Assembly: GCA_964549335.1 (NCBI GenBank)
Contig: CAZJUQ010000020.1
Location: 1 to 64,000, forward strand
Reading direction: 5' to 3'
DNA length: 64,000 nt
From: Sulfidibacterium sp964549335
Lineage (GTDB): Bacteria > Bacteroidota > Bacteroidia > Bacteroidales > F082
Made by a program: the position numbers and the translations under genes. Under the pieces are notes generated by a model, which worked only from the letters and a program-made list of their open reading frames with translations, was not told the DNA's origin and did no database searches. Shown here one piece after another: positions 44,844 through 53,855 of this stretch. Position 1 is the stretch's first letter; each line of letters opens with the position of its first letter.

Positions 44844-46866
44844 GTACCTCTTTTAAAACCTTTTCGTTAATTTTCACGGGATATTTCTTTTTCAGTTGTT
44901 TAATCCACTCTTTTTCAAGATAGTTTTGATAATCGGCCGTTACAATTCCCCGTGCTTCGTTCAATTCTTTTTCAACGGGAGGAATTACATTTTTAATTTT
45001 TACAAGAACCGTTAAATCTTCAACATCGGAAGTAATGGGTTTTGACAATCCCACCTTCCAGGGGATGCTGTCAACGTATTTGTTGTCGCCTTTTTCGTAT
45101 TTGCCGGGGTCTATTCGAACCGAATGGATATTTGCCGAGTCGAGAGCTTTTGCTATGTCGCCGTCGTTTTCGTATTGTTTGATTATTTCAACGGTTTTGT
45201 CCACATCATTTTTGTTTTTAATAGTATAAACGGTAGCATCCACGCGTTCGCCCCACATATAATCTTTGCGGTGTTGTTCGAAAAATTTTTCAAGTCCCAC
45301 CGTATCTTTAACGGCTTTGCTCCAAACTTTTTTATCGGTAAGGTTAAAGAGCAAAATTCCGTCGTGATACTCTTTCATTAAAGAGGCAAATTCGGGGTAG
45401 TTTTCTTCGAGATGTTGATCTTCGTACTCCACACATTTATCGTCGACAAACTGTTTGAAAAGTTTCTCAAGATAAACGTTTTTGTCGATATTTTCTTGGG
45501 GTCGTTGTTTTATTTGGGCATATTTGGCAAAATCGTACTGTGTCCAAATTTTGGGTTTGCCGGTTTTTTTAAATATACATTTTTTACCGAGTTTCATAAC
45601 GGGTTTGGTCATTCCCGCCAGGCTGTCGGCTTTGAATTTTCTTTTCAGGATGCTTGTATCGATGGCGGCAAATATCTCTTTTTTTGCATCGTCGAAAATT
45701 TTAATTTTGTTATCTTTTTTTATTTTGTTGATAATTGCCTCTTTGCTTTTTTTCGAACGTTCGTCTTTTTTCAACCGGTCTTCGAGCCAGCGTTTCTCTT
45801 TTTCAAAACTTTGAGGACGTTCCCTGTTCAGCAGTTTGATAATATGCCAGCCGTAGTTTGTGTGGACCGGAGAAGAGATTTGTCCGCTGTCGAGGTTGTC
45901 AACAGCTATAACAAATTCGGGAACAATTCTGTTGGATGTAAATTTTGAGAGTTTTCCGCCGTTTTGAGCCGAACCCTTGTCTTCGGAATACTCTTTTACG
46001 GCATCTTCGAAACTCATTCCGTTTTGGATTTTTTTATAGACATTAAAAATTTTCTCCGTTTTGCGTATTGAATCCTCTTTGGAGGCATTGGGGCGAAGAG
46101 CCACAAATATGTGAGCCACTTCCGCTTTTCCCATGGCATCGCGTTTGTCGGTTACTTTAACGAGGTGGTATCCGTATTTTGTCCGTACCGGTTTCGACAC
46201 TTGGCCTACCGGAGTGTTGTATGCTGCATTTTCGAAAGGATAGACCATGTTGAACACCGAAAAATAACCCAAATCGCCGCGATTTCCTTTGCGGTAGCGT
46301 TGTTTTCCGGGAATCTCTTTTTGGTCTTTTGCCGACGGGTCGTCGGAATATTCCACGGCAGCGTCACCGAAATCTTTACCCTCCATTATCTCTTTGCGTA
46401 TTTTCATAATTTTGTTATACGCCTTAATGGTATCTTCGGGTGTGGCATCGGGAGTAACCATTACAAGAATATGGCTTGCCCTGACATCTTTTAGCAATCG
46501 TTGATAGGCCTCTTTCAAGAGAGCATCGTTTACTTTTTCGTCGTTAAAATAGGGTTTTGCCAACTGTTTGCGGTAGCCGCTGAGTTCATTAACAAAACTT
46601 CTTGCCGTATCCATTTTCAGGTCTTCGGCTTCACGTACTTTGAGTTTGAAATTTATGTATAAATCAAGATAATCCTTGAGAGGGGTTTTCTCTTCTCCTT
46701 CCACAGGCTTGTTGTTTTTTTCATATACTTTCAAAAACTCTCCAACCGTAATTTTTTCGCCTCCAATATTAACCAATTCCTTTTTCATTAAAGATTTTTG
46801 GGCGTTAACCGAAGCGAATACCATTGCAAAAACAAAAACCAAAAGATACTTTACCGTTTTCATCAT
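44827..46866 (-). CDS. Periplasmic PPIase with two parvulin domains (PpiD/SurA-like)
   Basis: 679 residues with a signal peptide (cleavage near NAQ, residue 22). N-terminal SurA-like helices (about 30-120). Two complete parvulin domains: about 130-240 (VRASHILVMVTPD, GNRGDLGYFS, YGYHLVKVTDKRD) and about 245-345 (EVAHIFVALRP, NGGKLSKFTSN, YGWHIIKLLNRE). The C-terminal 330 residues are Lys-rich and helical. Envelope folding catalyst. 14 bp downstream of guaB and overlapping the lipoprotein gene, so one operon is likely. Confidence 0.88.
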   Translation of the reverse strand: MMKTVKYLLVFVFAMVFASVNAQKSLMKKELVNIGGEKITVGEFLKVYEKNNKPVEGEEKTPLKDYLDLYINFKLKVREAEDLKMDTARSFVNELSGYRKQLAKPYFNDEKVNDALLKEAYQRLLKDVRASHILVMVTPDATPEDTIKAYNKIMKIRKEIMEGKDFGDAAVEYSDDPSAKDQKEIPGKQRYRKGNRGDLGYFSVFNMVYPFENAAYNTPVGQVSKPVRTKYGYHLVKVTDKRDAMGKAEVAHIFVALRPNASKEDSIRKTEKIFNVYKKIQNGMSFEDAVKEYSEDKGSAQNGGKLSKFTSNRIVPEFVIAVDNLDSGQISSPVHTNYGWHIIKLLNRERPQSFEKEKRWLEDRLKKDERSKKSKEAIINKIKKDNKIKIFDDAKKEIFAAIDTSILKRKFKADSLAGMTKPVMKLGKKCIFKKTGKPKIWTQYDFAKYAQIKQRPQENIDKNVYLEKLFKQFVDDKCVEYEDQHLEENYPEFASLMKEYHDGILLFNLTDKKVWSKAVKDTVGLEKFFEQHRKDYMWGERVDATVYTIKNKNDVDKTVEIIKQYENDGDIAKALDSANIHSVRIDPGKYEKGDNKYVDSIPWKVGLSKPITSDVEDLTVLVKIKNVIPPVEKELNEARGIVTADYQNYLEKEWIKQLKKKYPVKINEKVLKEVLAIEK

Positions 46867-46880
46867 TTTATTGTTTTATG

Positions 46881-48356
46881 TTAATTTTTTCTACTGTAAT
46901 TTGGTGCTTCACGTGTTATTGTAATATCGTGGGGGTGGCTTTCGGCCACACCTGCAGCAGTGATTTTGACGAATTGAGCCTTTTGCAGGTCGGCAATTGT
47001 TTTGGAGCCGGTATAACCCATTCCCGCTCTGAGGCCGCCAACCATTTGCAAAATCACCTCGGACAGCATACCTTTGTAAGGCACTCTACCCACGATACCT
47101 TCGGGGACAAGTTTTTTGATGTCGTCTTCAACATCTTGGAAATACCGGTCTTTCGACCCCTCCTGCATGGCTTCCACCGAACCCATACCGCGGTAGCTTT
47201 TGTATTTTCTGCCTTCGTAGATTATGGCTTCGCCGGGCGATTCGTCAACACCGGCGAAGAGGCTTCCCGCCATAATGCTGTCGGCGCCGGCGGCAATGGC
47301 TTTTACTATATCACCCGTATAACGTATTCCTCCGTCGGCAATAACCGGAACACCCGTGCCTTTCAGTGCTTGTGCAACGTCGTATATGGCCGTAAGTTGC
47401 GGTACGCCCACGCCGGCAACGACGCGTGTGGTACAAATGGAGCCCGGGCCTATGCCGACTTTTACGGCATCGGCTCCCGCTTTTACAAGGTCGAATGCTG
47501 CTTCGCCGGTGGCAACATTTCCCACAATAAGGTCAAGTCCGGGATAATGTTTTTTAACCTTTCGCGTCATGTCCAAAACGCCTTGGGTATGTCCGTGAGC
47601 CGTATCAATAACTATGGCGTCAACTCCGGCATTTACAAGCGCCGAAACCCTGTCGAGAGTGTCGTGTGTTATCCCCACGGCGGCGGCAACACGCAATCTG
47701 CCTTTCTCGTCTTTGCAGCTTTTCGGATGAGCTTTTATTTTTATTATGTCTTTGTAGGTGATAAGTCCTATGAGTTTATAATCTTTGTCAACAACAGGCA
47801 GTTTTTCTATTTTATATTTTTGAAGTATGTCGGCGGCTTTTTCAAAATCGGTAAACTCGGTGGTGGTAATAAGGTTTTCCGTGGTCATCATCTCCGAAAT
47901 AGGTTTGTTCATGTCGCGTTCGAAACGTAAATCGCGGTTTGTAACAATTCCTACCAGAATATTATCTTTGTTTACCACGGGAATGCCGCCGATACCGTAT
48001 TCTTTCATAATATTCAATGCATCGCTCACCTTGGCATCGGCGTTAAGTGTGACGGGTTCGAGTATCATTCCGTTTTCGGCTCTCTTCACCTTTTTAACCT
48101 CAATGGCTTGTTTGTCGATGCTCATGTTTTTGTGTATCACGCCTATACCGCCTTCCTGTGCCATGGCAATTGCCATTTTCGATTCGGTAACGGTATCCAT
48201 TGCCGCCGAGATAACAGGTATTCTGAGTTCGATATTACGGGTTAAATTTGTACGCAAATCGGTTTCTCTCGGCAAAACGGTAGAGTGTGCGGGCACTAAA
48301 AGAACGTCGTCAAAGGTTAGTCCTTCGCCTCTGAATTTTTCTTTATTCAATGTCAT
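46881..48356 (-). CDS. guaB: IMP dehydrogenase
   Basis: 491 residues. Makes XMP from IMP with NAD, the first step to GMP. Two CBS domains inserted at about 95-205 (IGGIPVVNKDNILVGIVTNRD, IEKLPVVDKDYKLIGLITYKD). Catalytic Cys308 in GIGPGSICTTR, preceded by VKAGADAVKVG, and the mobile flap SYRGMGSVEAM. First gene of a tight minus-strand series that continues into three envelope-folding genes. Confidence 0.97.
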   Translation of the reverse strand: MTLNKEKFRGEGLTFDDVLLVPAHSTVLPRETDLRTNLTRNIELRIPVISAAMDTVTESKMAIAMAQEGGIGVIHKNMSIDKQAIEVKKVKRAENGMILEPVTLNADAKVSDALNIMKEYGIGGIPVVNKDNILVGIVTNRDLRFERDMNKPISEMMTTENLITTTEFTDFEKAADILQKYKIEKLPVVDKDYKLIGLITYKDIIKIKAHPKSCKDEKGRLRVAAAVGITHDTLDRVSALVNAGVDAIVIDTAHGHTQGVLDMTRKVKKHYPGLDLIVGNVATGEAAFDLVKAGADAVKVGIGPGSICTTRVVAGVGVPQLTAIYDVAQALKGTGVPVIADGGIRYTGDIVKAIAAGADSIMAGSLFAGVDESPGEAIIYEGRKYKSYRGMGSVEAMQEGSKDRYFQDVEDDIKKLVPEGIVGRVPYKGMLSEVILQMVGGLRAGMGYTGSKTIADLQKAQFVKITAAGVAESHPHDITITREAPNYSRKN

Positions 48357-48379
48357 GACTGCTGTTTTAAAAAATTATG

Positions 48380-48387
48380 CAAAGCTA
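48380..48387 (-). promoter_or_regulatory. -7 box for guaB operon
   Basis: Minus strand TAGCTTTG matches TAnnTTTG, 23 bp before the guaB start. Confidence 0.5.
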
Positions 48388-48508
48388 TTAAAATATATGA
48401 TTTACTTAACCTGAAAGTTATTCATAAAGAATTTTTAACAAGATTTAACCGAAAATATTGACGGTAATCTTTATGATTAACCGGCGGATAAAAGAGCCTT
48501 ATGTCGAA

Positions 48509-49792
48509 TTATAATATTTCGCCTATTAAAACAGGTTCGTCGAGCATCTCTATATTGACTATTTTAACTTTATAAAATTCGTTTCTTTTCAAACCCGTTT
48601 GTTTAACCGTTACAGGCACGTAATGTTCGCCGTATCCTGTTGCATATCCCTGTTTGGTAAATTGTTCCACAAGCAGGGTTTGGGTTTTGCCGATAAACGA
48701 TTTTCTGTAATCCAATTTCAGGTCGTCCGAAAGTTTCCTGATAATTTCGCTTCTTCGCGATTTTTCCTTTTCGGGTATTTGTTCCGGCATTTTTTCCGCT
48801 CTTGTACCGTGTCTGACACTGTATTTAAAGGTGTGGATATGTCCGAATTTCAAACGTTTTGCCATTTTAACGCTCTCTTGAAACTGCTCCTCGGTTTCGC
48901 CGGGGAAACCCACTATTATATCGGTAGTCAGGTTAAAGCCGGGATATTTTTCCCTCAATGTGTTTGCCATGTTTTCGAAAAGTTGTGCCGTGTACATACG
49001 CCTCATCTTTTTCAGAATCTCTTCCGAACCGCTTTGCAGGCAGATATGTAAATGGGGAGTTAGTTTAGGGTTTTGGAACAACCTGAAAAAAGAGCCGGTA
49101 AAGCCGTCGGGTTCCATTGAAGAAATGCGCAATCTGAAATTTCCGGGAATATTTAGGATTTTTTCGACCAAATGTTCAAAGTCGATGCCGTTGTACTTGT
49201 AACGGCCAATGTTCACACCTGTAAGAACTACCTCTTTGAACCCGAAATTCACAACCTGTTCTATGTTCTTCAGAATGTCGTCTGTAGGCCGGCTGACGGC
49301 ACGACCCCTTACCTTGGGAATAATACAAAATGTGCAAAAGTTGTTGCATCCGTCTTGAATTTTTATCAAACTGCGGGTATGGAAAGTGTTGTCGGCCGCA
49401 TCGTATGCAAAAACGTCTTTGTCGAAAATGTCGGGTGCTACCGATTCGCCATTGAAATGGGCTTCCAAAACCGAAGGTATAGCCGCTTTGTGGTCGTTGT
49501 CAACCACATAATCCACGATGTCGCTTTGTTGTAATGTCTCTTTGTAATTTGTAGCCATACAGCCCGTAACGATTTTTAGGGCAGCGGGATGTTTTCGTTT
49601 TATTGCATTTAAAACCTGTTTCGATTTTTTGTCGCTTTGGTTTGTTACCGTACAAGTGTTAACGATGTAAATATCGGCTTCGTCGGCAAAATCAACTATT
49701 TTGAAATTCCGTTTGGATAGTTCCGAGGCAATGGCGTCGGTTTCAAACAGATTAAGCCTGCAACCAAGAGTTTTAAAGGCTACTTTTTTCAT
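48509..49792 (-). CDS. mtaB: tRNA t6A37 methylthiotransferase MtaB
   Basis: 427 residues. UPF0004 domain with Cys11, Cys47 and Cys78 binding the auxiliary cluster; radical SAM motif C-x3-C-x2-C at 149-156 (DGCNNFCTFC); C-terminal TRAM domain (VEQFTKQGYATGYGEHYVPV). Adds a methylthio group to t6A at position 37 of ANN-decoding tRNAs. Typical length for MtaB. 31 bp after the MacB-type permease. Confidence 0.94.
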   Translation of the reverse strand: MKKVAFKTLGCRLNLFETDAIASELSKRNFKIVDFADEADIYIVNTCTVTNQSDKKSKQVLNAIKRKHPAALKIVTGCMATNYKETLQQSDIVDYVVDNDHKAAIPSVLEAHFNGESVAPDIFDKDVFAYDAADNTFHTRSLIKIQDGCNNFCTFCIIPKVRGRAVSRPTDDILKNIEQVVNFGFKEVVLTGVNIGRYKYNGIDFEHLVEKILNIPGNFRLRISSMEPDGFTGSFFRLFQNPKLTPHLHICLQSGSEEILKKMRRMYTAQLFENMANTLREKYPGFNLTTDIIVGFPGETEEQFQESVKMAKRLKFGHIHTFKYSVRHGTRAEKMPEQIPEKEKSRRSEIIRKLSDDLKLDYRKSFIGKTQTLLVEQFTKQGYATGYGEHYVPVTVKQTGLKRNEFYKVKIVNIEMLDEPVLIGEIL

Positions 49793-49822
49793 ATTATGAA
49801 AAATTTATTAAAAACGCGAGAA

Positions 49823-51067
49823 TCATTCGTATCTGAGGGCTTCGATGGGGTCGAGGCGTGCGGCTTTGTTGGCAGGAATAATTCCCGAGAGCAGCGCCAC
49901 AATAAAAGTAAGGATTATACCCCCGAAAATCCAACCCCAAGGGACTACAAAAGCGCTGCCGGTAAAATAAGAGACGGTGTTTCCTGCAAAAACACCGGCA
50001 ACAATTCCCAAAACACCTCCCATTTGAGCAATGACAATAGCTTCGAACAAAAACTGATTGCGTATGGTACTTCGTTTTGCTCCGAGAGCCATTCTTATTC
50101 CTATTTCCCGGGTTCGTTCGGTTACCGATACCAACATAATGTTCATAAGACCGATTGCCGCGCCGAAAAGTGTGATGAGCCCTATTACCGTTGCTCCGAT
50201 TGTAATGCTGCCCGTCAGTTTTATCAGCATGCTTGCTATGTTATCGCTTTTTATGACGGAAAACGAGTCGTCGTAACCTGTTTTGTCTTTTCTGATAATT
50301 CTGAATAGACCTGTGGCTTCTCCTATTGCGGCTTCTATTTGTCCGGGATTATCGGCCATAACACTGATGTTGAAATTCATGTTAGGTCGCGAGAAATATT
50401 GCCGTACATTGTTCAACGGTATGAGGCAATTTCTGTCGCCGCTAAATCCCATGCTTGAGCCTTTCTCTTTTAAAACGCCGATAACACGGTATTTGCCCGG
50501 ACCTACCGAAATGATTTTTCCAACCGGATTTTCCGAATTTTTAAAGAGGGTTTTAACAATTTCGCTTCCGAGAATGACAACATGAGGACCTTCGGAGGTT
50601 TCTGCGGCGGTAATATTCCTTCCGTAGTCCAATTCCAATCCCGAGGTAACAATATAATTTTCGTCTATGCCTATAATTCTGACATTGGGATTTGTTTTTT
50701 CCGATTTGTATTTAAGGGTTGCTATTTCCGTACCGTTTACCGAAATTGATGTTATTGCCGGAAAGTTATATTTTTCTTTGAATTTCATGGCCTGACGGTA
50801 TGTAATGGGTTCGTAACGTTTGAAGTTCGGTCTTTTGGCACCTATGTGAACACGCAGCGAGCGGCTCCTGATAGAAAAAGTGTTAGCTCCCATCATAGCG
50901 AAATTTTCGTTTAAAAAATACTCCACGGCACTTATGGCGGTAAGAATACCTACCAATGCCATAATGCCGAAAGCGATAATCATCACAGTTAGAATTGTTC
51001 TGACAATATGGCTTTTTATGGAGCCGAGAGAAATTTTGATATTTTCTATTATGAGTCTGAGATTCAT
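49823..51067 (-). CDS. MacB-type ABC transporter permease
   Basis: 414 residues. Four membrane segments: about 22-45 (TILTVMIIAFGIMALVG), 280-300, 330-355 and 375-400, with a large periplasmic MacB_PCD domain between the first two. The motifs VTERTREIGIRMALGAKRSTI and NKAARLDPIEALRYE are diagnostic for FtsX/MacB permeases. These use stalk-like periplasmic domains to push substrates rather than transport across the inner membrane. The ATPase gene is not adjacent. Its ATG overlaps the upp stop codon (TAATG). Confidence 0.9.
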   Translation of the reverse strand: MNLRLIIENIKISLGSIKSHIVRTILTVMIIAFGIMALVGILTAISAVEYFLNENFAMMGANTFSIRSRSLRVHIGAKRPNFKRYEPITYRQAMKFKEKYNFPAITSISVNGTEIATLKYKSEKTNPNVRIIGIDENYIVTSGLELDYGRNITAAETSEGPHVVILGSEIVKTLFKNSENPVGKIISVGPGKYRVIGVLKEKGSSMGFSGDRNCLIPLNNVRQYFSRPNMNFNISVMADNPGQIEAAIGEATGLFRIIRKDKTGYDDSFSVIKSDNIASMLIKLTGSITIGATVIGLITLFGAAIGLMNIMLVSVTERTREIGIRMALGAKRSTIRNQFLFEAIVIAQMGGVLGIVAGVFAGNTVSYFTGSAFVVPWGWIFGGIILTFIVALLSGIIPANKAARLDPIEALRYE

Positions 51068-51732
51068 TATATATCATCGTTTTTAGTACCGAAAGCCAAG
51101 TCGCCCGCATCGCCGAGTCCCGGAACTATATAGGCTTTGGCGGTAAGTTCGTCGTCGATAGCTCCCGTCCAAATGGTCATTTTGATTTTTGAGAAATTTT
51201 GTTTTAAGGTTTCAATGCCTTCGTGACTTGCCAGAATACTAACAATGTGTATATGTTTGGGTTTTCCTTTTTCGAGCATGCCTTTTATGGCTGCAACCAG
51301 TGAACCTCCGGTGGCAAGCATTGGGTCCGAAATTATCAATACCCTTTTTTTTATCAATGGGGCGGAGATGTAGTCGAGTTTTATTACAAACTCCTCTTCG
51401 TCTTCCCTGCTGTATTTTCGGTATGCCGAGATAAAAGCGTTGTCGGCTTCGTCGAAAAAATTCAAAAAACCCTGATGAAACGGCAACCCCGCACGCAATA
51501 CCGTTGCAAGCAAAGGTTGTTCTTTTAATATTTGCATACCTGCGGTGCCAAGCTGGGTAACAACCTCTTTGTCGGTATATTCCAAATGTTTACTTATTTC
51601 GTATGCGAAAATTTCGCCCAGCCGTTCAAGGTTTTTTCTGAAACGCATCCGGTCGGTTTGTATCTCTTTATCGCGAAGTTGATAAAGAAACTGGTTGAAA
51701 ATCGAATTGGTTTTTCCTAATTCTATAATCAT
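51067..51732 (-). CDS. upp: Uracil phosphoribosyltransferase
   Basis: 221 residues. Salvages uracil to UMP with PRPP. PRPP-binding loop VLIISDPMLATGGSLVAAI, the ATVLRAGLPFHQGF strand and the C-terminal PGLGDAGDLAFGTK uracil-binding loop. Translationally coupled to the permease gene behind it. Confidence 0.94.
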   Translation of the reverse strand: MIIELGKTNSIFNQFLYQLRDKEIQTDRMRFRKNLERLGEIFAYEISKHLEYTDKEVVTQLGTAGMQILKEQPLLATVLRAGLPFHQGFLNFFDEADNAFISAYRKYSREDEEEFVIKLDYISAPLIKKRVLIISDPMLATGGSLVAAIKGMLEKGKPKHIHIVSILASHEGIETLKQNFSKIKMTIWTGAIDDELTAKAYIVPGLGDAGDLAFGTKNDDI

Positions 51733-51755
51733 AAAAATACTTTTTTAACAATTTA

Positions 51756-51763
51756 CAAAGATA
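51756..51763 (-). promoter_or_regulatory. -7 box for upp unit
   Basis: Minus strand TATCTTTG matches TAnnTTTG, 23 bp before the upp start. Confidence 0.5.
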
Positions 51764-51817
51764 GCAGAATTTTATCTGGTGCGAAGGTGTGTTGAATTTA
51801 AAAAGAGGGGGTGAAAA

Positions 51818-52783
51818 CTAATAATATTTGTGTCCGGCAAGGTAATTTTTCACGTAGTCGGAAGTTCCTTTTTCGAGAGAAGTGAACTCATTGGCGTAAC
51901 CTGCATTTTTCAATTTGCTCATTTCGGCTTGTGTAAAATATTGGTATTTATCCCTGATGTCTTCCGGAGTGTCGATAAATTCGATAACAGGCTTTTTGCC
52001 CATGGCTCTAAATACCGAGTTTGCCAGGTCGGTAAATGTACGTGCTTTTCCTGTTCCGAGGTTGTACAATCCGTTTCCGGGTCTATTGTCCATCAAAAAG
52101 AGAATGACGTCGGCAACATCTTTTACGTAAATAAAATCGCGTAGCTGTTCGCCATCTTTGTATTTCGGATTGTGCGACCGGAACAACTTTACCTTTCCTG
52201 TGGTTTTAATTTGATTGAAAGCATGAAAAATAACCGATGCCATTCTTCCTTTGTGATATTCATTGGGTCCGTAAACATTAAAAAATTTCAATCCCGCCCA
52301 AAACGGAGGTGTGTCTTTTTGTTTTAAAACCCATTTGTCAAATTCGTTTTTTGAAATCCCGTACGGATTTAAGGGTTTCAACTTGTTTACAATATGGTGG
52401 CTGTCGCTGTATCCCAACTCGCCTGAACCGTATGTGGCTGCCGAGGATGCGTAAATCAAAGGAATATTGTTGCCGGCACAACGTTTCCATATCTCCTTTG
52501 AGTAGTTGATATTTAACTTTTCGAAAATAGTCATGTCAAATTCGGTGGTGTCGGTACGTGCTCCGATGTGCAACACCATCTCAATTTCGTTGACGTGTTT
52601 ATCGAACCAGGAAAAAAATCCGTCGCGGTTTACCTTGCGGATAAACTTTTTGCCCGTGTAATTTTTCTCTTTAATCTTTTTTGAAAAATCATCGACCGGA
52701 ATAATGCCGGTAATGCCCTTTTCGTTAAGTTTTTGCAGAATGACACTGCCGATAAATCCTGCTGCTCCGGTAAGTACAATCAT
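51818..52783 (-). CDS. hldD: ADP-L-glycero-D-manno-heptose-6-epimerase
   Basis: 321 residues. Extended SDR fold: TGAAGFIGSVI (5-15), Ser114 in YASSAATYG and the Tyr141-x3-Lys145 pair in PYGISKNEFDK. The family-specific FDMTIFEKLNINYS, LRDFIYVKDVAD and HKGRMASV support HldD over other epimerases. Makes the heptose donor for the lipopolysaccharide core. Divergent from the SDR gene at 52829 with only 45 bp between the start codons. Confidence 0.9.
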   Translation of the reverse strand: MIVLTGAAGFIGSVILQKLNEKGITGIIPVDDFSKKIKEKNYTGKKFIRKVNRDGFFSWFDKHVNEIEMVLHIGARTDTTEFDMTIFEKLNINYSKEIWKRCAGNNIPLIYASSAATYGSGELGYSDSHHIVNKLKPLNPYGISKNEFDKWVLKQKDTPPFWAGLKFFNVYGPNEYHKGRMASVIFHAFNQIKTTGKVKLFRSHNPKYKDGEQLRDFIYVKDVADVILFLMDNRPGNGLYNLGTGKARTFTDLANSVFRAMGKKPVIEFIDTPEDIRDKYQYFTQAEMSKLKNAGYANEFTSLEKGTSDYVKNYLAGHKYY

Positions 52784-52797
52784 TACGGTTTTTTTTG

Positions 52798-52805
52798 CAA
52801 AAGTA
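52798..52805 (-). promoter_or_regulatory. -7 box for hldD (divergent promoter)
   Basis: Minus strand TACTTTTG matches TAnnTTTG, 14 bp before the hldD start. Confidence 0.5.
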
Positions 52806-52812
52806 AAAATTA

Positions 52813-52820
52813 TACCTTTG
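52813..52820 (+). promoter_or_regulatory. -7 box for SDR gene (divergent promoter)
   Basis: TACCTTTG matches TAnnTTTG, 8 bp before the ATG at 52829. It supports the late start and a near-leaderless transcript. Confidence 0.5.
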
Positions 52821-52828
52821 CCGGTACG

Positions 52829-53782
52829 ATGAAAAAAGAGAGATTATTGATAATCGGCGCATCGAGTTTTTTGGGCGGGGCATTGGTGCCGTTATTAATT
52901 AAAAAGAATAATTACGAATTGGTGTTAACATGCAGAAAAGAAGGTGGCTGCGCTGCATGGAAAGAGAGCGGAAACGTTGATGTGGAGTATGCCGATTTGC
53001 TCGATTTCGATGAATGGGACAAGATTTTCGGGAAGTACAATCCCGGCAAGGTTATTTTACTGGCGGCTGTTTCGCGTTTTGCCGACGGAGAAAAAAATCC
53101 CTCTCTGACCATAGATGTTAACTTTTGGGGAGTGTTGAATATTATAAATTTATGTAAAAAATATTCGGCAAATACATTCTTGTTTACATCGTCGGATTTG
53201 GCACGGGACGCAATATCAACCGTGGGAATAACAAAATACCTTATTGAGAGAATAATTATTGGAAACCGTGATAAAAAATTGCGGATGACAGGTATAAGGG
53301 TGGCAAACCTGATTGATTCCAAAGGTTCGGTTACCTTGATTTTCAAACGTCAAATTGACGAAGGCAAGGATCTCACCGTTACGCATCCTGATATGAGTAG
53401 AAGGTTTAACACGCGCCGGGAGGCTGCCCTCGATTTGATATGGTTGTTGGAACACGGAAAAGAGAGTTCGATTTACGTGGTAAATAAGCCTCCCGTAAAG
53501 ATTGTCGATTTGGCCGTGAAAATGATAAAGGAGGCAAACAAGAATTCCGGTATTCGCTTTACGGGAGCCAAACCCGGTGAAAAATTTAACGAACCTTCAT
53601 ATGAAGAAGAGTATGTTGTTAAACCGGTAAAAGGGAGGGAAATAGCTCTGTTCGATAGGTCGAATTACAAAAATGAGAATACGGCTGATTTTATCGACAG
53701 GTTGAATGTGGGAAATGATGAAAAGAGAGAGTTGCTAAAAGCGTTGGGACAACTATTGCTGCCGATGCAAAATGACACTTAA
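52829..53782 (+). CDS. NAD-dependent epimerase/RmlD-like SDR protein
   Basis: 317 residues from the ATG at 52829. The ORF is open back to 52733, but that part overlaps hldD and precedes the -7 box. Rossmann motif IGASSFLGGALVPLL; LAAVSRFADG and FLFTSSDLARDA follow the RmlD/epimerase pattern, but the usual Tyr-x3-Lys is only approximated by the segment VGITKYLIERII (Thr-Lys, no Tyr at the expected place). The C-terminal part KPGEKFNEPSYEEEYVV resembles that of UDP-sugar epimerases such as CapD. Function likely in surface sugar biosynthesis, substrate unknown; catalytic competence uncertain. Confidence 0.7.
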   Translation: MKKERLLIIGASSFLGGALVPLLIKKNNYELVLTCRKEGGCAAWKESGNVDVEYADLLDFDEWDKIFGKYNPGKVILLAAVSRFADGEKNPSLTIDVNFWGVLNIINLCKKYSANTFLFTSSDLARDAISTVGITKYLIERIIIGNRDKKLRMTGIRVANLIDSKGSVTLIFKRQIDEGKDLTVTHPDMSRRFNTRREAALDLIWLLEHGKESSIYVVNKPPVKIVDLAVKMIKEANKNSGIRFTGAKPGEKFNEPSYEEEYVVKPVKGREIALFDRSNYKNENTADFIDRLNVGNDEKRELLKALGQLLLPMQNDT

Positions 53783-53821
53783 GATTTTTGGCTGCAAAAC
53801 CCGCTATTTGGCAACCGTAAC

Positions 53822-53855
53822 AAAAAAAAGGCAACCGTGAGGTTGCCCTTTTTTG
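53822..53855. terminator. Bidirectional terminator between SDR gene and DUF349 gene
   Basis: AAAAAAGGCAACC / GGTTGCCCTTTTTT stem with loop GTGA; A-run and T-run on both sides. Confidence 0.9.

Noticed and set aside
46824..47930. 368-residue ORF on the plus strand
   Set aside because: Lies opposite guaB, has no recognisable domain and mirrors the codon bias of the real gene.
52733..52828. Upstream extension of the SDR gene
   Set aside because: It overlaps hldD and the -7 box and adds no conserved residues.
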